Positions 38,596-47,833 are shown, counted from the first letter of the stretch. The stretch: 64,000 nucleotides of DNA from Actinomadura madurae (GCF_900115095.1 NZ_FOVH01000021.1:106579-170578); one strand, 5' to 3'. Notes: generated from the sequence alone by a model not told the origin. Translations and numbers: made by a program.

Positions 38596-39750
38596 TCAGG
38601 AGGTGAGGCGGACGGGCATGGCGAGGTAGCGGTACCCGGTGTCGGACTCGGCGGGCTCCTGCTCGTCGTCCTTCTTGTCGGGGATGGCGGTGAGGAGGGC
38701 GGCCTTGGTGGGGCCGGCGCATTCGAGGCGGGCGTACTCGGTGTCGATGCCGGCGAGGCCGTCCAGGAGGTACTGGGGGGCGAACGCGATGTCGATGTCG
38801 TCGCCGGTGAGGTCGGCGGCGAGGCTCTCGTTGGCGCGGGCGGAGTCGCCGGTGGCGGCGCGGAGGCGGACCTCGCCGCCGGTGAACGCCAGGCGGATCG
38901 GGGTGCCGCGCTCGGTGACGAGGGCGGCGCGCTTGATGGCCTCGACGAACGGGGCGACGCGGACCTCGGCGACGGACGTCCAGGTGCCGGTGAGGCGGGA
39001 CCGGTAGTTGATGTACTGGTCGTCGAGGAGGCGGCTGGTCATGCTCCGGCCGCCGCCCGCGATGCCGATGAGGGTGTCGGCGGTGCCGCCGAGGTCGATG
39101 GCGACGTCCGCGCCGCGCCGGATCGCCTTGGCGGTGTCGGCGAGGGTGCGGGCGGGGACGACGACGCCGGCGGTGAAGCCGGGGTCGTCGGGGGACCAGG
39201 TCAGCTCGCGGGCGGCGATGCGGTACCGGTCGGTGCAGGCGAGCCACATCGTGTCGCCCTCGATGTCGATCCGGACGCCGGTGAGCATGGGGAGGGTGTC
39301 GTCGCGCCCGGCGGCCGGGGTGACCTGGCCGACGGCGGTGGCGAACAGGTCGCCGGGGAGGGTGCCGGCGCGGGCGGGCGGGTCGGGGAGGGTGGGGTAG
39401 TCCTCGACGGGCAGCGTCTGGAGGCCGAACTCGGCGGGGCCGCAGCGGACGACGACCTCGGTTCCCGTCATGACGACGTCCACCGGCTCCTGCGGGAGGT
39501 TCCGGACGATGTCGGCCAGCAGCCGACCGGGGACGAGGGCGCGGCCCGGCTCGGCGACGGCGGCGTCCTCCCGGGCGTGGGCGGACACCTCGTAGTCGAA
39601 CCCCGCGACGGTCAGCTCGCCCTCGCGGGTGACCTCGATGAGCATGCCCGCGAGGATGGGGAGGGCGGGGCGCGCCGGGAGGGTCCGCGCCGCCCACGCC
39701 ACCGCGTCGGCGAACGTCTGGCGGTCGACTCGGAACTCCACCTCGATCAA
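38596..39750 (-). CDS. dnaN: DNA polymerase III beta clamp (stand-alone DnaN)
   Basis: 384 residues, three clamp domains: RVDRQTFADAVAWAARTLPARPALPILAGMLIEV, then TVAGFDYEVSAHA, LPGDLFATAVGQVTPAAGRDDTLPMLTGVRIDI, and VAEVRVAPFVEAIKRAALVTERGTPIRLAF. It ends TGYRYLAMPVRLTS, the usual clamp C-terminus YxxMPMR. Neither dnaA nor recF is near, so this is either a second clamp gene or a relocated one. Length and motifs are intact, so it should be functional. Confidence 0.92.
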   Translation of the reverse strand: MIEVEFRVDRQTFADAVAWAARTLPARPALPILAGMLIEVTREGELTVAGFDYEVSAHAREDAAVAEPGRALVPGRLLADIVRNLPQEPVDVVMTGTEVVVRCGPAEFGLQTLPVEDYPTLPDPPARAGTLPGDLFATAVGQVTPAAGRDDTLPMLTGVRIDIEGDTMWLACTDRYRIAARELTWSPDDPGFTAGVVVPARTLADTAKAIRRGADVAIDLGGTADTLIGIAGGGRSMTSRLLDDQYINYRSRLTGTWTSVAEVRVAPFVEAIKRAALVTERGTPIRLAFTGGEVRLRAATGDSARANESLAADLTGDDIDIAFAPQYLLDGLAGIDTEYARLECAGPTKAALLTAIPDKKDDEQEPAESDTGYRYLAMPVRLTS

Positions 39751-39819
39751 CCTCTCCGGGGTTTGACGGTCATGTTCCGCACGGTAACCCGCGGCTCTGA
39801 CATTCCCTCGCGTCGCGCG

Positions 39820-40329
39820 TCAGAACAGGGCGTTCTCGGTAGCGCGGTTCTTGCGCTCGAAGTCGAGGAGGTAGCGCTTGCGGTCGAGGCCGCCTCCGTA
39901 GCCGGTGAGGGAGCCGGTGGAGCCGACGACTCGGTGGCAGGGGACGATGACGCCGACCGGGTTGCGCCCGTTGGCGAGGCCGACCGCGCGGGACGCCGAG
40001 GGACTGCCGATCTCGACGGCGAGTTCGCCGTACGTGGTGGTCTCGCCGTAGGGGATCTCCTGGAGGGCGTCCCAGACGCGCTGCTGGAACGGTGTGCCGT
40101 GGAGGCGGAGCGGCATGTCGAACTCGGTCAGTTCACCGGCGAAGTACGCGGCGAGCTGTTCGGCGACGGTCGCGAACGGTTCGCTGTCGGGGTCGCCCGG
40201 CGCACCGAAGGTTTCGGCCGGCGGACGGTGCCGCTGCATCTCCATGTAGAGGCCGGACAAGGCGCCGTCGGTCTCGACCAGCGTGAGCGGACCGACAGGG
40301 CTGTCGACGACGACATGTGTTCGTTCCAC
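39820..40329 (-). CDS. ogt: Methylated-DNA-protein-cysteine methyltransferase
   Basis: Direct reversal of O6-alkylguanine. 169 residues from a GTG at 40329. Active-site Cys131 in IVPCHRVVGSTGSLTGYGGG, with the preceding helix-turn-helix (YGETTTYGELAVEIGSPSASRAVGLANGRNP). It starts 10 bp after the Ada-AlkA gene, one alkylation-repair operon. Confidence 0.95.
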   Translation of the reverse strand: MERTHVVVDSPVGPLTLVETDGALSGLYMEMQRHRPPAETFGAPGDPDSEPFATVAEQLAAYFAGELTEFDMPLRLHGTPFQQRVWDALQEIPYGETTTYGELAVEIGSPSASRAVGLANGRNPVGVIVPCHRVVGSTGSLTGYGGGLDRKRYLLDFERKNRATENALF

Positions 40330-40339
40330 AGAGGTTCCT

Positions 40340-41812
40340 TCAGCTCGCGGGAAGCAGGTTGATGGCGTGGTCGCCCGTGGCCCACAGGTACTGGACGGCG
40401 TAGGCGCGCCACGGGCGCCATCGGGCGGCGCGGCGCGTGAGGGCCGCCGGGGTGGAGGGGAGATCGAGCGTCTTGGCGGCGGCACGGATTCCGAGGTCGC
40501 CGGGGATGAACGCGTCCGGGTCGCCGAGTGCGCGCATCGCGATGGTCTCGACGGTCCAGGGACCGAAGCCGGGCAGGGCGGACAAGCGCGCGCGGGCCTC
40601 TTCCCAGTCGCTCCCCACCCCGAGGTCGATCTCTCCGCCGGCGAGCGCGTCGACCAGGGTCGTGATGGTGGTGCGGCGCGTTCTCGGGAAGGCGAGGGAT
40701 TCCGGGTCCAGCCCGGCCAGGGCGGACGGGGTCGGGAAGAGGTGCGTGAGCCTGCCGCCCGGGTCGTCCACGGGGTCGCCGTGGGCGGTGACCAGGCGCG
40801 CCGCGTGGGTGCGGGCCGCGGCCGTCGACACCTGCTGCCCGAGGACGGCCCGGACGGCGAACTCCGCGGCGTCGACGGTGCGCGGGACGCGCCGTCCGGG
40901 CGCCTTGCCCACCAGCGGCGCCAGGGCGGGGTCGGCGCGGAGCAGGTCGTCCACGGCGACGGGGTCGGCGTCGAGGTCGAGCATCCAGCGGCAGCGGCTG
41001 ATCGCGATCGTGAGGTCGCGCAGGTCGCCGAGGCGGAGCGTGCAGGCGACGTGGTCGGGGCGGGGGCTGAGGGTGGCGATGCCGTGGCCGTGCGGGAGGC
41101 GCATGGTGCGGCGGAACGCGCCGTCCCGCCACTCCTCGACGCCCGGGACGGCGGTGGCCGCGAGGTGCCCGAACAGGTTGTCGGGGCAGAGGGGCGCGCG
41201 GAAGGGCAGGCGCAGCGAGAGCGTCCCCGAACCGGCGGGCGGCTGCCCCTTCGCGACACGGTCCCGCAGAGCGGTCGGCGTGAGCGCGAACACCTCGCGG
41301 ACCGTGTCGTTGAAGGAGCGGATGCTGGAGAACCCCGCCGCGAACGCGACGTCCCCCATCGGGAGGGGCGTCGTCTCGATGAGGAGCCGCGCCGTCTGCG
41401 CGCGCTGGGCCCGCGCCAGGGCGAGCGGCCCGGCGCCCAGTTCCGCGTTGAGCTGGCGCTCGATCTGGCGGTCGCTGTAGCCGAGCCGTGCCGCGAGCCC
41501 GGGAACGCCTTCGCGGTCGACGACGCCGTCGGCGATGAGGCGCATCGCCCTCGCGACGACGTCCGCGCGGTGGTTCCACTCGGGGGAGCCCGGGGAAGTG
41601 TCGGGCCGGCACCGCTTGCAGGCGCGGAACCCGGCCTGCTGGGCGGCGGCCGCGCTCGGGTAGAAGCGCATGTTCTCCCGCTTGGGCGGGACGACGGGGC
41701 AGCTGGGCCTGCAGTAGATGCCGGTGGTCACGACCCCGGTGAAGAACCAGCCGTCGAAACGGGCGTCCTTCGACTGGACGGCCCGTACGCACCTTTCCAC
41801 GTCCTCGTGCAT
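40340..41812 (-). CDS. Ada-type sensor fused to AlkA glycosylase
   Basis: 490 residues from ATG 41812. Residues 1-75 are the Ada zinc domain, Cys34, Cys38, Cys65 and Cys68 in GIYCRPSC and ACKRCRPDTS, where Cys34 equals the methyl-accepting Cys38 of E. coli Ada. Residues about 85-185 hold an AraC helix-turn-helix pair. Residues 200-290 are the AlkA N-terminal domain and 300-490 the HhH-GPD glycosylase (GQQVSTAAARTHAARLV, LPGFGPWTVETIAMRALGDPDAF). A combined inducer and 3-methyladenine glycosylase, typical of actinobacteria. It induces itself and ogt downstream on methyl-phosphotriester damage. Confidence 0.93.
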   Translation of the reverse strand: MHEDVERCVRAVQSKDARFDGWFFTGVVTTGIYCRPSCPVVPPKRENMRFYPSAAAAQQAGFRACKRCRPDTSPGSPEWNHRADVVARAMRLIADGVVDREGVPGLAARLGYSDRQIERQLNAELGAGPLALARAQRAQTARLLIETTPLPMGDVAFAAGFSSIRSFNDTVREVFALTPTALRDRVAKGQPPAGSGTLSLRLPFRAPLCPDNLFGHLAATAVPGVEEWRDGAFRRTMRLPHGHGIATLSPRPDHVACTLRLGDLRDLTIAISRCRWMLDLDADPVAVDDLLRADPALAPLVGKAPGRRVPRTVDAAEFAVRAVLGQQVSTAAARTHAARLVTAHGDPVDDPGGRLTHLFPTPSALAGLDPESLAFPRTRRTTITTLVDALAGGEIDLGVGSDWEEARARLSALPGFGPWTVETIAMRALGDPDAFIPGDLGIRAAAKTLDLPSTPAALTRRAARWRPWRAYAVQYLWATGDHAINLLPAS

Positions 41813-41905
41813 GGCTCCAGCATCACCGATGGTCGCGCCGGTCCACTGGCGAAAATCCGACATCATCGTTGCGGACGTTCTAAGCGTCCACTCAGCCTGC
41901 TGCAG

Positions 41906-42242
41906 ATGTGTTCGGCCCACGACCGGACCGCTCTGGCCGCCATACGCGAGGAGGCACTGCGGCTCTTCGCGGCGCACGGTCCCGACGCCGTGACGATCCG
42001 GCAGGTCGCCGAGGCGGCGGACGTCTCCCCGGCGCTGGTCATGCACCACTTCAAGTCGAAGGCCGGGCTGCGCGAGAGCGTGATGGTGAACGATCTGGCC
42101 GTCCTCCTGCTGCGAGACCCGTCTGACCGACGTGCTGGGCTCTGACCCCTTGTCGGTCGACGGCATGACCCGCTGGGCGAACGAGGCCATGTCCATCTAC
42201 GGCAGCGGGTTGCAGGGCCCCGGGCCGCCCGCTCGCGCATGA
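41906..42242 (+). pseudogene. TetR-family regulator pseudogene
   Basis: The N-terminal HTH is intact (MCSAHDRTALAAIREEALRLFAAHGPDAVTIRQVAEAADVSPALVMHHFKSKAGLRESVM), but the frame ends at 42145. A further 35 codons that look like the TetR C-terminal domain (TDVLGSDPLSVDGMTRWANEAMSIYGSG) follow in another frame to 42242. Most of the ligand domain is missing. Deletion plus frameshift; inactive. A short form with the HTH alone cannot be excluded. Confidence 0.6.
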
Positions 42243-42330
42243 CGTCCCAGGTAATCGATCTCCGGCCGTGCCGTTGGCAGCGTGGTGGGCACGGGGACGA
42301 ACCGTCCCGGACGATCGAGAAACGGGAGTC

Positions 42331-42696
42331 ATGATGAGCGACGTTCAGCAGCGGGTCGAGCGCTACCTGGCCATCTGGAACGAGACCGACCCGGCCGCGC
42401 GGCGCGCCGCGATCGACGAGCTGTGGACGGAGAACCCCCTCTACGTCGACCCGCTCGGCGTGGCCGAGGGGCGCGACGCGATCGACGCGTTCGTCGGCGC
42501 CGCGCAGCAGCAGTTCCCCGGCCTGGTGTTCCGTCCCGCGGGGGCCGTCGACGCCCACCACAACGTGGCCCGCTTCACCTGGGAGCTCGGCCCCGAGGGC
42601 GGCGAGGCGATCGCGGTCGGCTTCGACGTGGCGACCTTCGGCGACGACGGCCGCTTCGACCGCGTGACCGGCTTCCTCGACAAGGTGCCCGCCTGA
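42331..42696 (+). CDS. NTF2/SnoaL-like small protein
   Basis: 121 residues from ATG 42331 (ATG 42334 equally possible) with CGGGAG upstream. DVQQRVERYLAIWNETDPAARRAAIDELWTENPLYVDPLGVAEGRDAIDAFVGAAQQQFPGLVFRPAGAVDAHHNVARFTWELGPEGGEAIAVGFDVATFGDDGRFDRVTGFLDK is the SnoaL/NTF2 barrel. No catalytic Asp/His set can be assigned with confidence. Substrate unknown. Followed by a 13-bp-stem terminator. Confidence 0.8.
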   Translation: MMSDVQQRVERYLAIWNETDPAARRAAIDELWTENPLYVDPLGVAEGRDAIDAFVGAAQQQFPGLVFRPAGAVDAHHNVARFTWELGPEGGEAIAVGFDVATFGDDGRFDRVTGFLDKVPA

Positions 42697-42708
42697 CGCG
42701 CGGCGCTC

Positions 42709-42744
42709 GGACGGCCGGCGGCGCGCATCGCCCGCCGGCCGTCC
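42709..42744 (+). terminator. Hairpin terminator after the NTF2-like gene
   Basis: 13-bp perfect stem GGACGGCCGGCGG/CCGCCGGCCGTCC with a 10-base loop, starting 12 bases after the stop. Confidence 0.75.
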
Positions 42745-42880
42745 ACTCGTTCGTGCTACTCCCGGGGCCGGGCTCAGACCCTTGGGAGGAGAATGAAGCT
42801 GGCTCCCTGGCGTGACGGCCGTCCGGAGTCGACCTTCCTAGGCTCGGCAGCGTTCAACCGCACCGACCAGGAGGTTCCCT

Positions 42881-43603
42881 GTGCGCCGCCGACTTTCCGC
42901 CCTCGCCCTCGCCGGGGCCAGCGTGACCGCGCTGAGCGCATGCGACCTGGCCTTCGCGTCCACCACCTTCGAGGACGGCGCGACGTTGCAGGGCAAGATC
43001 ACTTCGGTGGAGCTGGACATCGGATCGGGGCGTGTGAACCTTAACGGCGGGTCGTCCAAGGCGTCCCTGCGACGGTCCGTCAAGTACCGGGGCGATCGGC
43101 CGGAAGGCGTGACGTACCGGATCGAGAACGGTGTCCTGAAGCTGCGCGGCTGTGGCTCACGCTGCTCGGTGCGATACACGGTGGACCTCCCGGCGGGCCT
43201 CCCGGTGTCCGGCAAGACGTCCAGCGGGTCCATCCACCTGTCGCGGGTGGGCGCGGTGAACGTGTCGACCGATTCCGGCTCGATCCATCTGCACGAGGTC
43301 GCCGGGCCGATCAAGGCGAGGACGGACAACGGCGAGATCGAGGGTCGCGGGCTCAGAGGCGCCGGCACCGACGTGAAGACCGACAACGGCGACGTCAGCC
43401 TGACGCCCGCCAAGGCCCAGAACATCCGCGCGGAGACGGACAACGGCGAGATCAAGGTCACCGTCCCCGCGGGCCGGTACCGCGTGACCTCGCACGTCGG
43501 CAACGGCGACCGGACCATCGACGTCCCGAACGACGCGTCCGCCCCCTACCTGCTCGACCTGCGCACCGACAACGGCGACATCACGGCGAAGCCCGCCGCA
43601 TAG
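42881..43603 (+). CDS. Lipoprotein with DUF4097-type beta-helix repeats
   Basis: 240 residues from a GTG at 42881 after AGGAGG. Lipobox: SVTALSAC with Cys about residue 21, so a membrane-anchored lipoprotein. The remainder is right-handed beta-strand repeats (TSSGSIHLSRVGAVNVSTDSGSIHLHEVAGPIKARTDNGEIEGRGL... TDNGDVSLTPAKAQNIRAETDNGEIKV), the DUF4097 adhesin-like fold. Extracytoplasmic. Function unknown. Confidence 0.85.
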   Translation: MRRRLSALALAGASVTALSACDLAFASTTFEDGATLQGKITSVELDIGSGRVNLNGGSSKASLRRSVKYRGDRPEGVTYRIENGVLKLRGCGSRCSVRYTVDLPAGLPVSGKTSSGSIHLSRVGAVNVSTDSGSIHLHEVAGPIKARTDNGEIEGRGLRGAGTDVKTDNGDVSLTPAKAQNIRAETDNGEIKVTVPAGRYRVTSHVGNGDRTIDVPNDASAPYLLDLRTDNGDITAKPAA

Positions 43604-43622
43604 CCCGCCGTATGGCCCCGCC

Positions 43623-43994
43623 TCACCCGGCCGCGCCGCGGAAATGTGCCTCGCGGTCCGCGGTCGCCAGCGCGGTGTTGAGGAGCGCGATCACGGCGAA
43701 GCCGATCGCGGCGCCATGGTGGCCGACGCCGTACAGGGCCAGCGCACCGGCGCCGAACACGACGGCCTTCACAAGGAGGACGAGCGGCAGCGCGACCGTG
43801 AACCGGGCGCGGGGCGCCGCGAAGAGCCCCCACAGGATCATCGCCGCCACCGGTGCCCCGACCCCGAGGACGGCGCCGGTCAGAATGCCCCCGCCGGTCG
43901 TGAAGCCCCACCACGCGAGGGCGGCGATGGCCGCGATCTCCAGGAGGAAGGCGAGGCCCTCGTTCAGGACGTGCAATGGCCCAGGTAGACGCAC
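43623..43994 (-). CDS. DUF2568 (YrdB-like) membrane protein
   Basis: 123 residues, four hydrophobic helices (LNEGLAFLLEIAAIAALAWWGFTTGG, LGVGAPVAAMILWGLFAAPRARFTVAL, LVLLVKAVVFGAGALALYGVGHHGAAI, FAVIALLNTALA). WGLFAAPRARF and the four-TM pattern match the YrdB/DUF2568 family, common in actinobacteria and Bacillus. Starts at a GTG at 43994, 18 bp from the divergent methyltransferase start. Function unknown. Confidence 0.8.
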   Translation of the reverse strand: MRLPGPLHVLNEGLAFLLEIAAIAALAWWGFTTGGGILTGAVLGVGAPVAAMILWGLFAAPRARFTVALPLVLLVKAVVFGAGALALYGVGHHGAAIGFAVIALLNTALATADREAHFRGAAG

Positions 43995-44011
43995 GCCGCT
44001 ACGGTACTGCC

Positions 44012-45133
44012 GTGGACGTGATCTCCTGGCGGGAGGGCGGCCGGGACCATCGCGTCCGCTGGCGGTCGGAGAGCGGCGCGCCGCCGCCCGGCCGCGTGGT
44101 GGTCGCCGGTGACGAGACGCGCGCGGACGACGCGTACCGCCTTGCGTGCGAAGGCACCGCGCTGCTGTGGCGCGGCGACTTCCAGAACGCGCGCCAGCTC
44201 CTCGCGGCGATGGCGCGCCGGATCGACCGTCCGCCGCGCAGGCGGCGCAAGAAGCCGGAACCTTCCCAGGTGCAGGCGTTCCACCTTTACCGGCAGTCCC
44301 GCGCCCAGCGCGCGCGGACGCTCGGCATGGTGCTCATACCGTTCGATCCTGGCCACGTGATTCCGCTGCGCCGTGCACCGGATGTGCAGGACGCCTGTAC
44401 GGAGGCCTACGGCCCGGACGACCAGCCCTACGTCACCTCACTGCGTGAGCTGCTCGGTCTGATCGGCGCCCACGAGTGGCGCGAGAAGGGCGTCCCGATC
44501 CCCGCGCTGGGCGGCGACCGCATACACCCGCATTACGGCGTCTTCTCCCCGGTCAGGGGCGAATACGTGGACCTGGTCGGTGAGGCGCCACTGCCCGCGA
44601 CGAGCACGGCGTTCGACGTGGGGACCGGAACGGGCGTCCTGGCGGCCGTCCTGGCGCGCCGCGGTATCGGCCGCGTCGTCGCCACCGACCAGGATCCGCG
44701 TGCGCTCGCCTGCGCCCGGGAGAACCGCGACCGCCTGAAGGTGGACGTGCGCGTCGTCCAGGCCGACCTGTTCCCGGGTGGACGCGCCGGGCTCATCGTC
44801 TGCAATCCGCCCTGGGTGCCCGCGAAGCCGAGCTCACCCCTCGAACACGCCGTCTACGACCCGGGGAGCCGGATGCTGCGAGGCTTCCTGTCCGGGCTGG
44901 CCGAGCATCTCGAACCGGGCGGAGAGGGCTGGCTGATCCTGTCCGACCTGGCCGAGCACCTGGGCCTCCGGACGCGGGAGGATCTCCTCGCGCTGTTCGA
45001 GGCGTCCGGCCTGAAGGTCGTCGGCAGGCTCGACACCAGACCGCGCCACCCGCGGGCCACCGACCCCGACGACCCCCTGCACGCCGCCCGCACCGCCGAA
45101 ACGACGTCCCTCTGGCGGCTGACCTCCCGCTGA
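44012..45133 (+). CDS. Class I SAM-dependent methyltransferase with N-terminal extension
   Basis: 373 residues from a GTG at 44012 (TACGGT seven bases upstream; leaderless). Residues 1-175 are an uncharacterised helical region. Residues about 200-340 hold the methyltransferase: motif I FDVGTGTGVLAAVLARRGIGRVVATDQD, and the NPPW motif (LIVCNPPWVPAKPSSPLEHAVYDPG) typical of N-methylation of amide or aromatic nitrogen (PrmC/RlmG-type). LNPPW rather than NPPY is close to the tRNA/rRNA and protein glutamine groups. Target unknown. Confidence 0.83.
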   Translation: MDVISWREGGRDHRVRWRSESGAPPPGRVVVAGDETRADDAYRLACEGTALLWRGDFQNARQLLAAMARRIDRPPRRRRKKPEPSQVQAFHLYRQSRAQRARTLGMVLIPFDPGHVIPLRRAPDVQDACTEAYGPDDQPYVTSLRELLGLIGAHEWREKGVPIPALGGDRIHPHYGVFSPVRGEYVDLVGEAPLPATSTAFDVGTGTGVLAAVLARRGIGRVVATDQDPRALACARENRDRLKVDVRVVQADLFPGGRAGLIVCNPPWVPAKPSSPLEHAVYDPGSRMLRGFLSGLAEHLEPGGEGWLILSDLAEHLGLRTREDLLALFEASGLKVVGRLDTRPRHPRATDPDDPLHAARTAETTSLWRLTSR

Positions 45134-45140
45134 CGCCCGG

Positions 45141-45995
45141 TCAGACGTGGCTGCGGTGGGCGGTCTCCGGGCCGACGACGCGGAGGAGTTCCAGGGCGTC
45201 GATGCTGCCCGTTCCCGGGGGCGGGGTGTAGACGAAGAGGCGCTGGTCTTCCGAGGGGGCCAGCAGGGCCTCCATGTCGAACACGATCAGGCCGATCTCC
45301 GGATGCCGCACTTTCATCCGGCAGCTGCGCTGGACGGCGACCTCGTGCAGGTTCCACAGCCGGGTGAACTCCGTGCTGGCCGCGTGCAGCCGTCCCACCA
45401 GGGCGGACGCCACGGGGTCGGGGCCGCGGCGGGCGACGGCGGCGCGCAGGTGGGCGACGAGCCGCCGGGCGTGGGGCTCGTGCTCCTCCTCCGGGTACGC
45501 CTCCCGGACGAACGGGTCGGTGAACCACCGCCACACGATGTTCCGGTCGGCGCCCTCGACCGTGCACACGCACCCGAAGAGGGCCTCGGCGAGCGCGTTC
45601 TGGGCCAGCAGGTCACCGAGGTCGCCGACGAGCTGCGCGGGCGTCTCCTGGAGCCGGTCCAGCAGGTACAGCAGGCCCGGGCGGACATGGTCGCCCTCGA
45701 ACGGCCCGCCGGGCGGGCGGTGCCCGGCGAGGACGTACAGGTGGTCGCGCTCGTCCGTGGTCAGCCGCAGCGCGCGGGCCAGGGCGCCCAGCAGCTGGGT
45801 GGACGGCTGCGGGCTGCGGGCCTGTTCGAGGCGCATGTAGTAGTCCGCGGACATCCCGGCGAGCTGCGACACCTCCTCCCGGCGGAGCCCCGGGGTGCGG
45901 CGCCGCGGGCCCGCCGTCAGCCCGACCTCCTGCGGGCGGAGCCGCTCGCGGGAGCGGCGGAGGAAGTCGGCGAGCTCCGTGCGGTCCATCTCCAT
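45141..45995 (-). CDS. XRE regulator with MmyB-like ligand domain
   Basis: 284 residues. N-terminal HTH (ADFLRRSRERLRPQEVGLTAGPRRRTPGLRREEVSQLAGMSADYYMRLEQARSPQPSTQLLGALARALRL), then the MmyB-like ligand domain (HLYVLAGHRPP, NIVWRWFTDPFVREAYPEEEHEPHARRLVAHLRA, VRHPEIGLIVFDMEALLAPSEDQRLFVYTPPPGTGSIDALELL). This architecture is frequently divergent from an SDR or hydrolase that it controls, as here. Ligand likely a lipid or small hydrophobic compound; not shown. Confidence 0.9.
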   Translation of the reverse strand: MEMDRTELADFLRRSRERLRPQEVGLTAGPRRRTPGLRREEVSQLAGMSADYYMRLEQARSPQPSTQLLGALARALRLTTDERDHLYVLAGHRPPGGPFEGDHVRPGLLYLLDRLQETPAQLVGDLGDLLAQNALAEALFGCVCTVEGADRNIVWRWFTDPFVREAYPEEEHEPHARRLVAHLRAAVARRGPDPVASALVGRLHAASTEFTRLWNLHEVAVQRSCRMKVRHPEIGLIVFDMEALLAPSEDQRLFVYTPPPGTGSIDALELLRVVGPETAHRSHV

Positions 45996-46165
45996 GCCCC
46001 CATGATTCCCGGTCTGCCCGGTATGTCCGTAGGGCTGAGACTGGGACCGGTTGTCCTAGCCAAAGCGGTCCGCTTCTCCCGGCGGCCGGGCGCTGGCAGC
46101 GTCGGAGACATCCGGAACGACGCGAGAGAACGTCGCGAAAGAACGACGCGAAAGGACGACCGGCC

Positions 46166-46942
46166 ATGCCGAAGCTCACCGTTGGAAACGCGCACATCCC
46201 CTACCGCGTCGAGGGTCAGGGGCCCGCCCTCGTCCTGGTGCACGGCGCCGGGCCGGGCTCGATCATGTGGGACGCCCTGCTCGACCGCTTCACCGATCAC
46301 CGCACCGTCGTGCTGCCCGACCTCGCGGGCAGCGACCCTGCCGAGGACGACGGCTCCCCGCTGACCATCGAGGCGCTCGCCGCCCAGGTCAACGCGGTGA
46401 TCGAGGACTCGGGGACGGGCCCCGCCGACGTCGTCGGCTTCTCGCTCGGCGCGCCGACCGCGGCGGCCGCGGCGGCGCTGCGCCCGGACCTCGTCCGGCG
46501 ACTGGTGCCGGTCGCCGGCCTGTCCCACGCGGGCGACGAGTACGTCCGCCAGTACATGACCACCTGGGCGGCCCTCGGCGGCGACCCCGAAAGCTTCGGG
46601 CGTTTCGCCACGATGACCTCCTACAGCCGCCAGTTCCTCAACCAGATCGGTCACGAGGCGGTCGAGCAGGCGACCGCGTTCATGCGCCCGACGGACGGGG
46701 TGCTGCGCCACATCGACCTCGTCCGGCGTCTCGACATCCGGGCACTGCTGCCCAGGATCGAGGCGCCCACCCTGGTCATCGGCGCGACGCGCGACCAGGT
46801 GGTCCCGGTCGAGAACCACCGGGAGCTGCACGCGGGCATCCGCGGCAGCGAGTACGCCGAGCTCGACACCGGGCACGTGGCGTTGGCGGAGCGTCCCGAC
46901 GAGTTCACCAAGCTCGTCCGGGACTTCCTGGACCGCTCCTAG
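46166..46942 (+). CDS. Alpha/beta hydrolase
   Basis: 258 residues from ATG 46166. Oxyanion HGAGPGS, nucleophile Ser in VGFSLGAPTAAAAAA, acid in VIGATRDQVVPV, His in LDTGHVALAERP. HTVVLPDLAGSDPAEDD resembles lactonase or haloperoxidase-type hydrolases. No signal sequence. First of an apparent pair with the SDR, divergent from the MmyB-like regulator. Substrate unknown. Confidence 0.88.
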   Translation: MPKLTVGNAHIPYRVEGQGPALVLVHGAGPGSIMWDALLDRFTDHRTVVLPDLAGSDPAEDDGSPLTIEALAAQVNAVIEDSGTGPADVVGFSLGAPTAAAAAALRPDLVRRLVPVAGLSHAGDEYVRQYMTTWAALGGDPESFGRFATMTSYSRQFLNQIGHEAVEQATAFMRPTDGVLRHIDLVRRLDIRALLPRIEAPTLVIGATRDQVVPVENHRELHAGIRGSEYAELDTGHVALAERPDEFTKLVRDFLDRS

Positions 46943-46989
46943 GACACCGGCCGGGCCGCCCCTGTGAGTGAGCGCGCGCGTCGAGCACC

Positions 46990-47787
46990 ATGGGAACCAT
47001 GCGTCCCATCGAGCAGCAGACCATCCTCATCACGGGCGCGACCGACGGGCTCGGTCGCGCCCTGGCCGCCGAACTGGCCGCCGAAGGCGCCACGGTCCTC
47101 GTCCACGGACGGGACGACCAGCGCGGCAAGGCGACCCTCCAGGAGATCGGCGGCCGTGCCTCCTGGTACCGGGCCGACCTGGCGTCGCTCGCCGAGACCC
47201 GCGCCCTGGCCGAGGCCGTCCGGGCCGACCATCCGCGCCTGGACGTGCTCGTCAACAACGCCGGCATCGGCAACGACGGCCCGCGCATGGAGAGCGCGGA
47301 CGGCCACGAGCTGACGTTCCAGGTGAACTACCTGTCCGGCTACCTGCTCACCCGGCTGCTGCTCCCGACCCTCGTGGCGTCCGCGCCGGCGCGGATCGTC
47401 AACGTCAGCAGCCTCGGCCAGGAGGCGATCGACTTCGACGACGTCATGATCACCCGCGGGTACGGCGGGATGCGGGCGTACCGCCAGAGCAAGCTCGCCC
47501 AGATCCTCTTCACGATCGACCTCGCCGGCGAGCTGGCCGGGACGGGCGTCACCGCGAACGCCCTGCACCCGGCCACCTACATGCCGACCAAGTTGGTCCC
47601 CACCCCCATCAGCACCCTGGAGGAGGGGGTGCGGGCGACCCATCGCCTCGTCACGGACCCGGCCCTGGACGGGGTGTCCGGCCGCTTCTTCAACGGCCTC
47701 CGGGAAGCGCGCGCCGACGCCCAGGCCTACGACACCGAGGCCCGCGCCCGCCTGAGGGCCCTCTCGGACGAGCTCACCTCGCCCTGA
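46990..47787 (+). CDS. Short-chain dehydrogenase/reductase
   Basis: 265 residues. Rossmann motif TGATDGLG, NNAG strand, catalytic Ser in VNVSSLGQ, and YRQSKLAQ (Tyr-xxx-Lys). The long region after YRQSK (LHPATYMPTKLVPTPISTLEEGVRA) fits the retinol-dehydrogenase-like SDRs. Followed 46 bp later by a MarR gene whose promoter palindrome lies in between. Confidence 0.9.
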   Translation: MGTMRPIEQQTILITGATDGLGRALAAELAAEGATVLVHGRDDQRGKATLQEIGGRASWYRADLASLAETRALAEAVRADHPRLDVLVNNAGIGNDGPRMESADGHELTFQVNYLSGYLLTRLLLPTLVASAPARIVNVSSLGQEAIDFDDVMITRGYGGMRAYRQSKLAQILFTIDLAGELAGTGVTANALHPATYMPTKLVPTPISTLEEGVRATHRLVTDPALDGVSGRFFNGLREARADAQAYDTEARARLRALSDELTSP

Positions 47788-47799
47788 CGCGTCCGATCA

Positions 47800-47826
47800 T
47801 TGGTCGAGCCAACGAGCCCCTACACT
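47800..47826 (+). promoter_or_regulatory. MarR promoter with palindrome and leaderless start
   Basis: TTGG-TCGAG-CCAA (47800-47812) followed by the -10 TACACT (47821-47826), which ends seven bases before the ATG of the MarR gene. The palindrome lies in the spacer and is a likely autoregulatory site. Confidence 0.55.
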
Positions 47827-47833
47827 GATCCGC

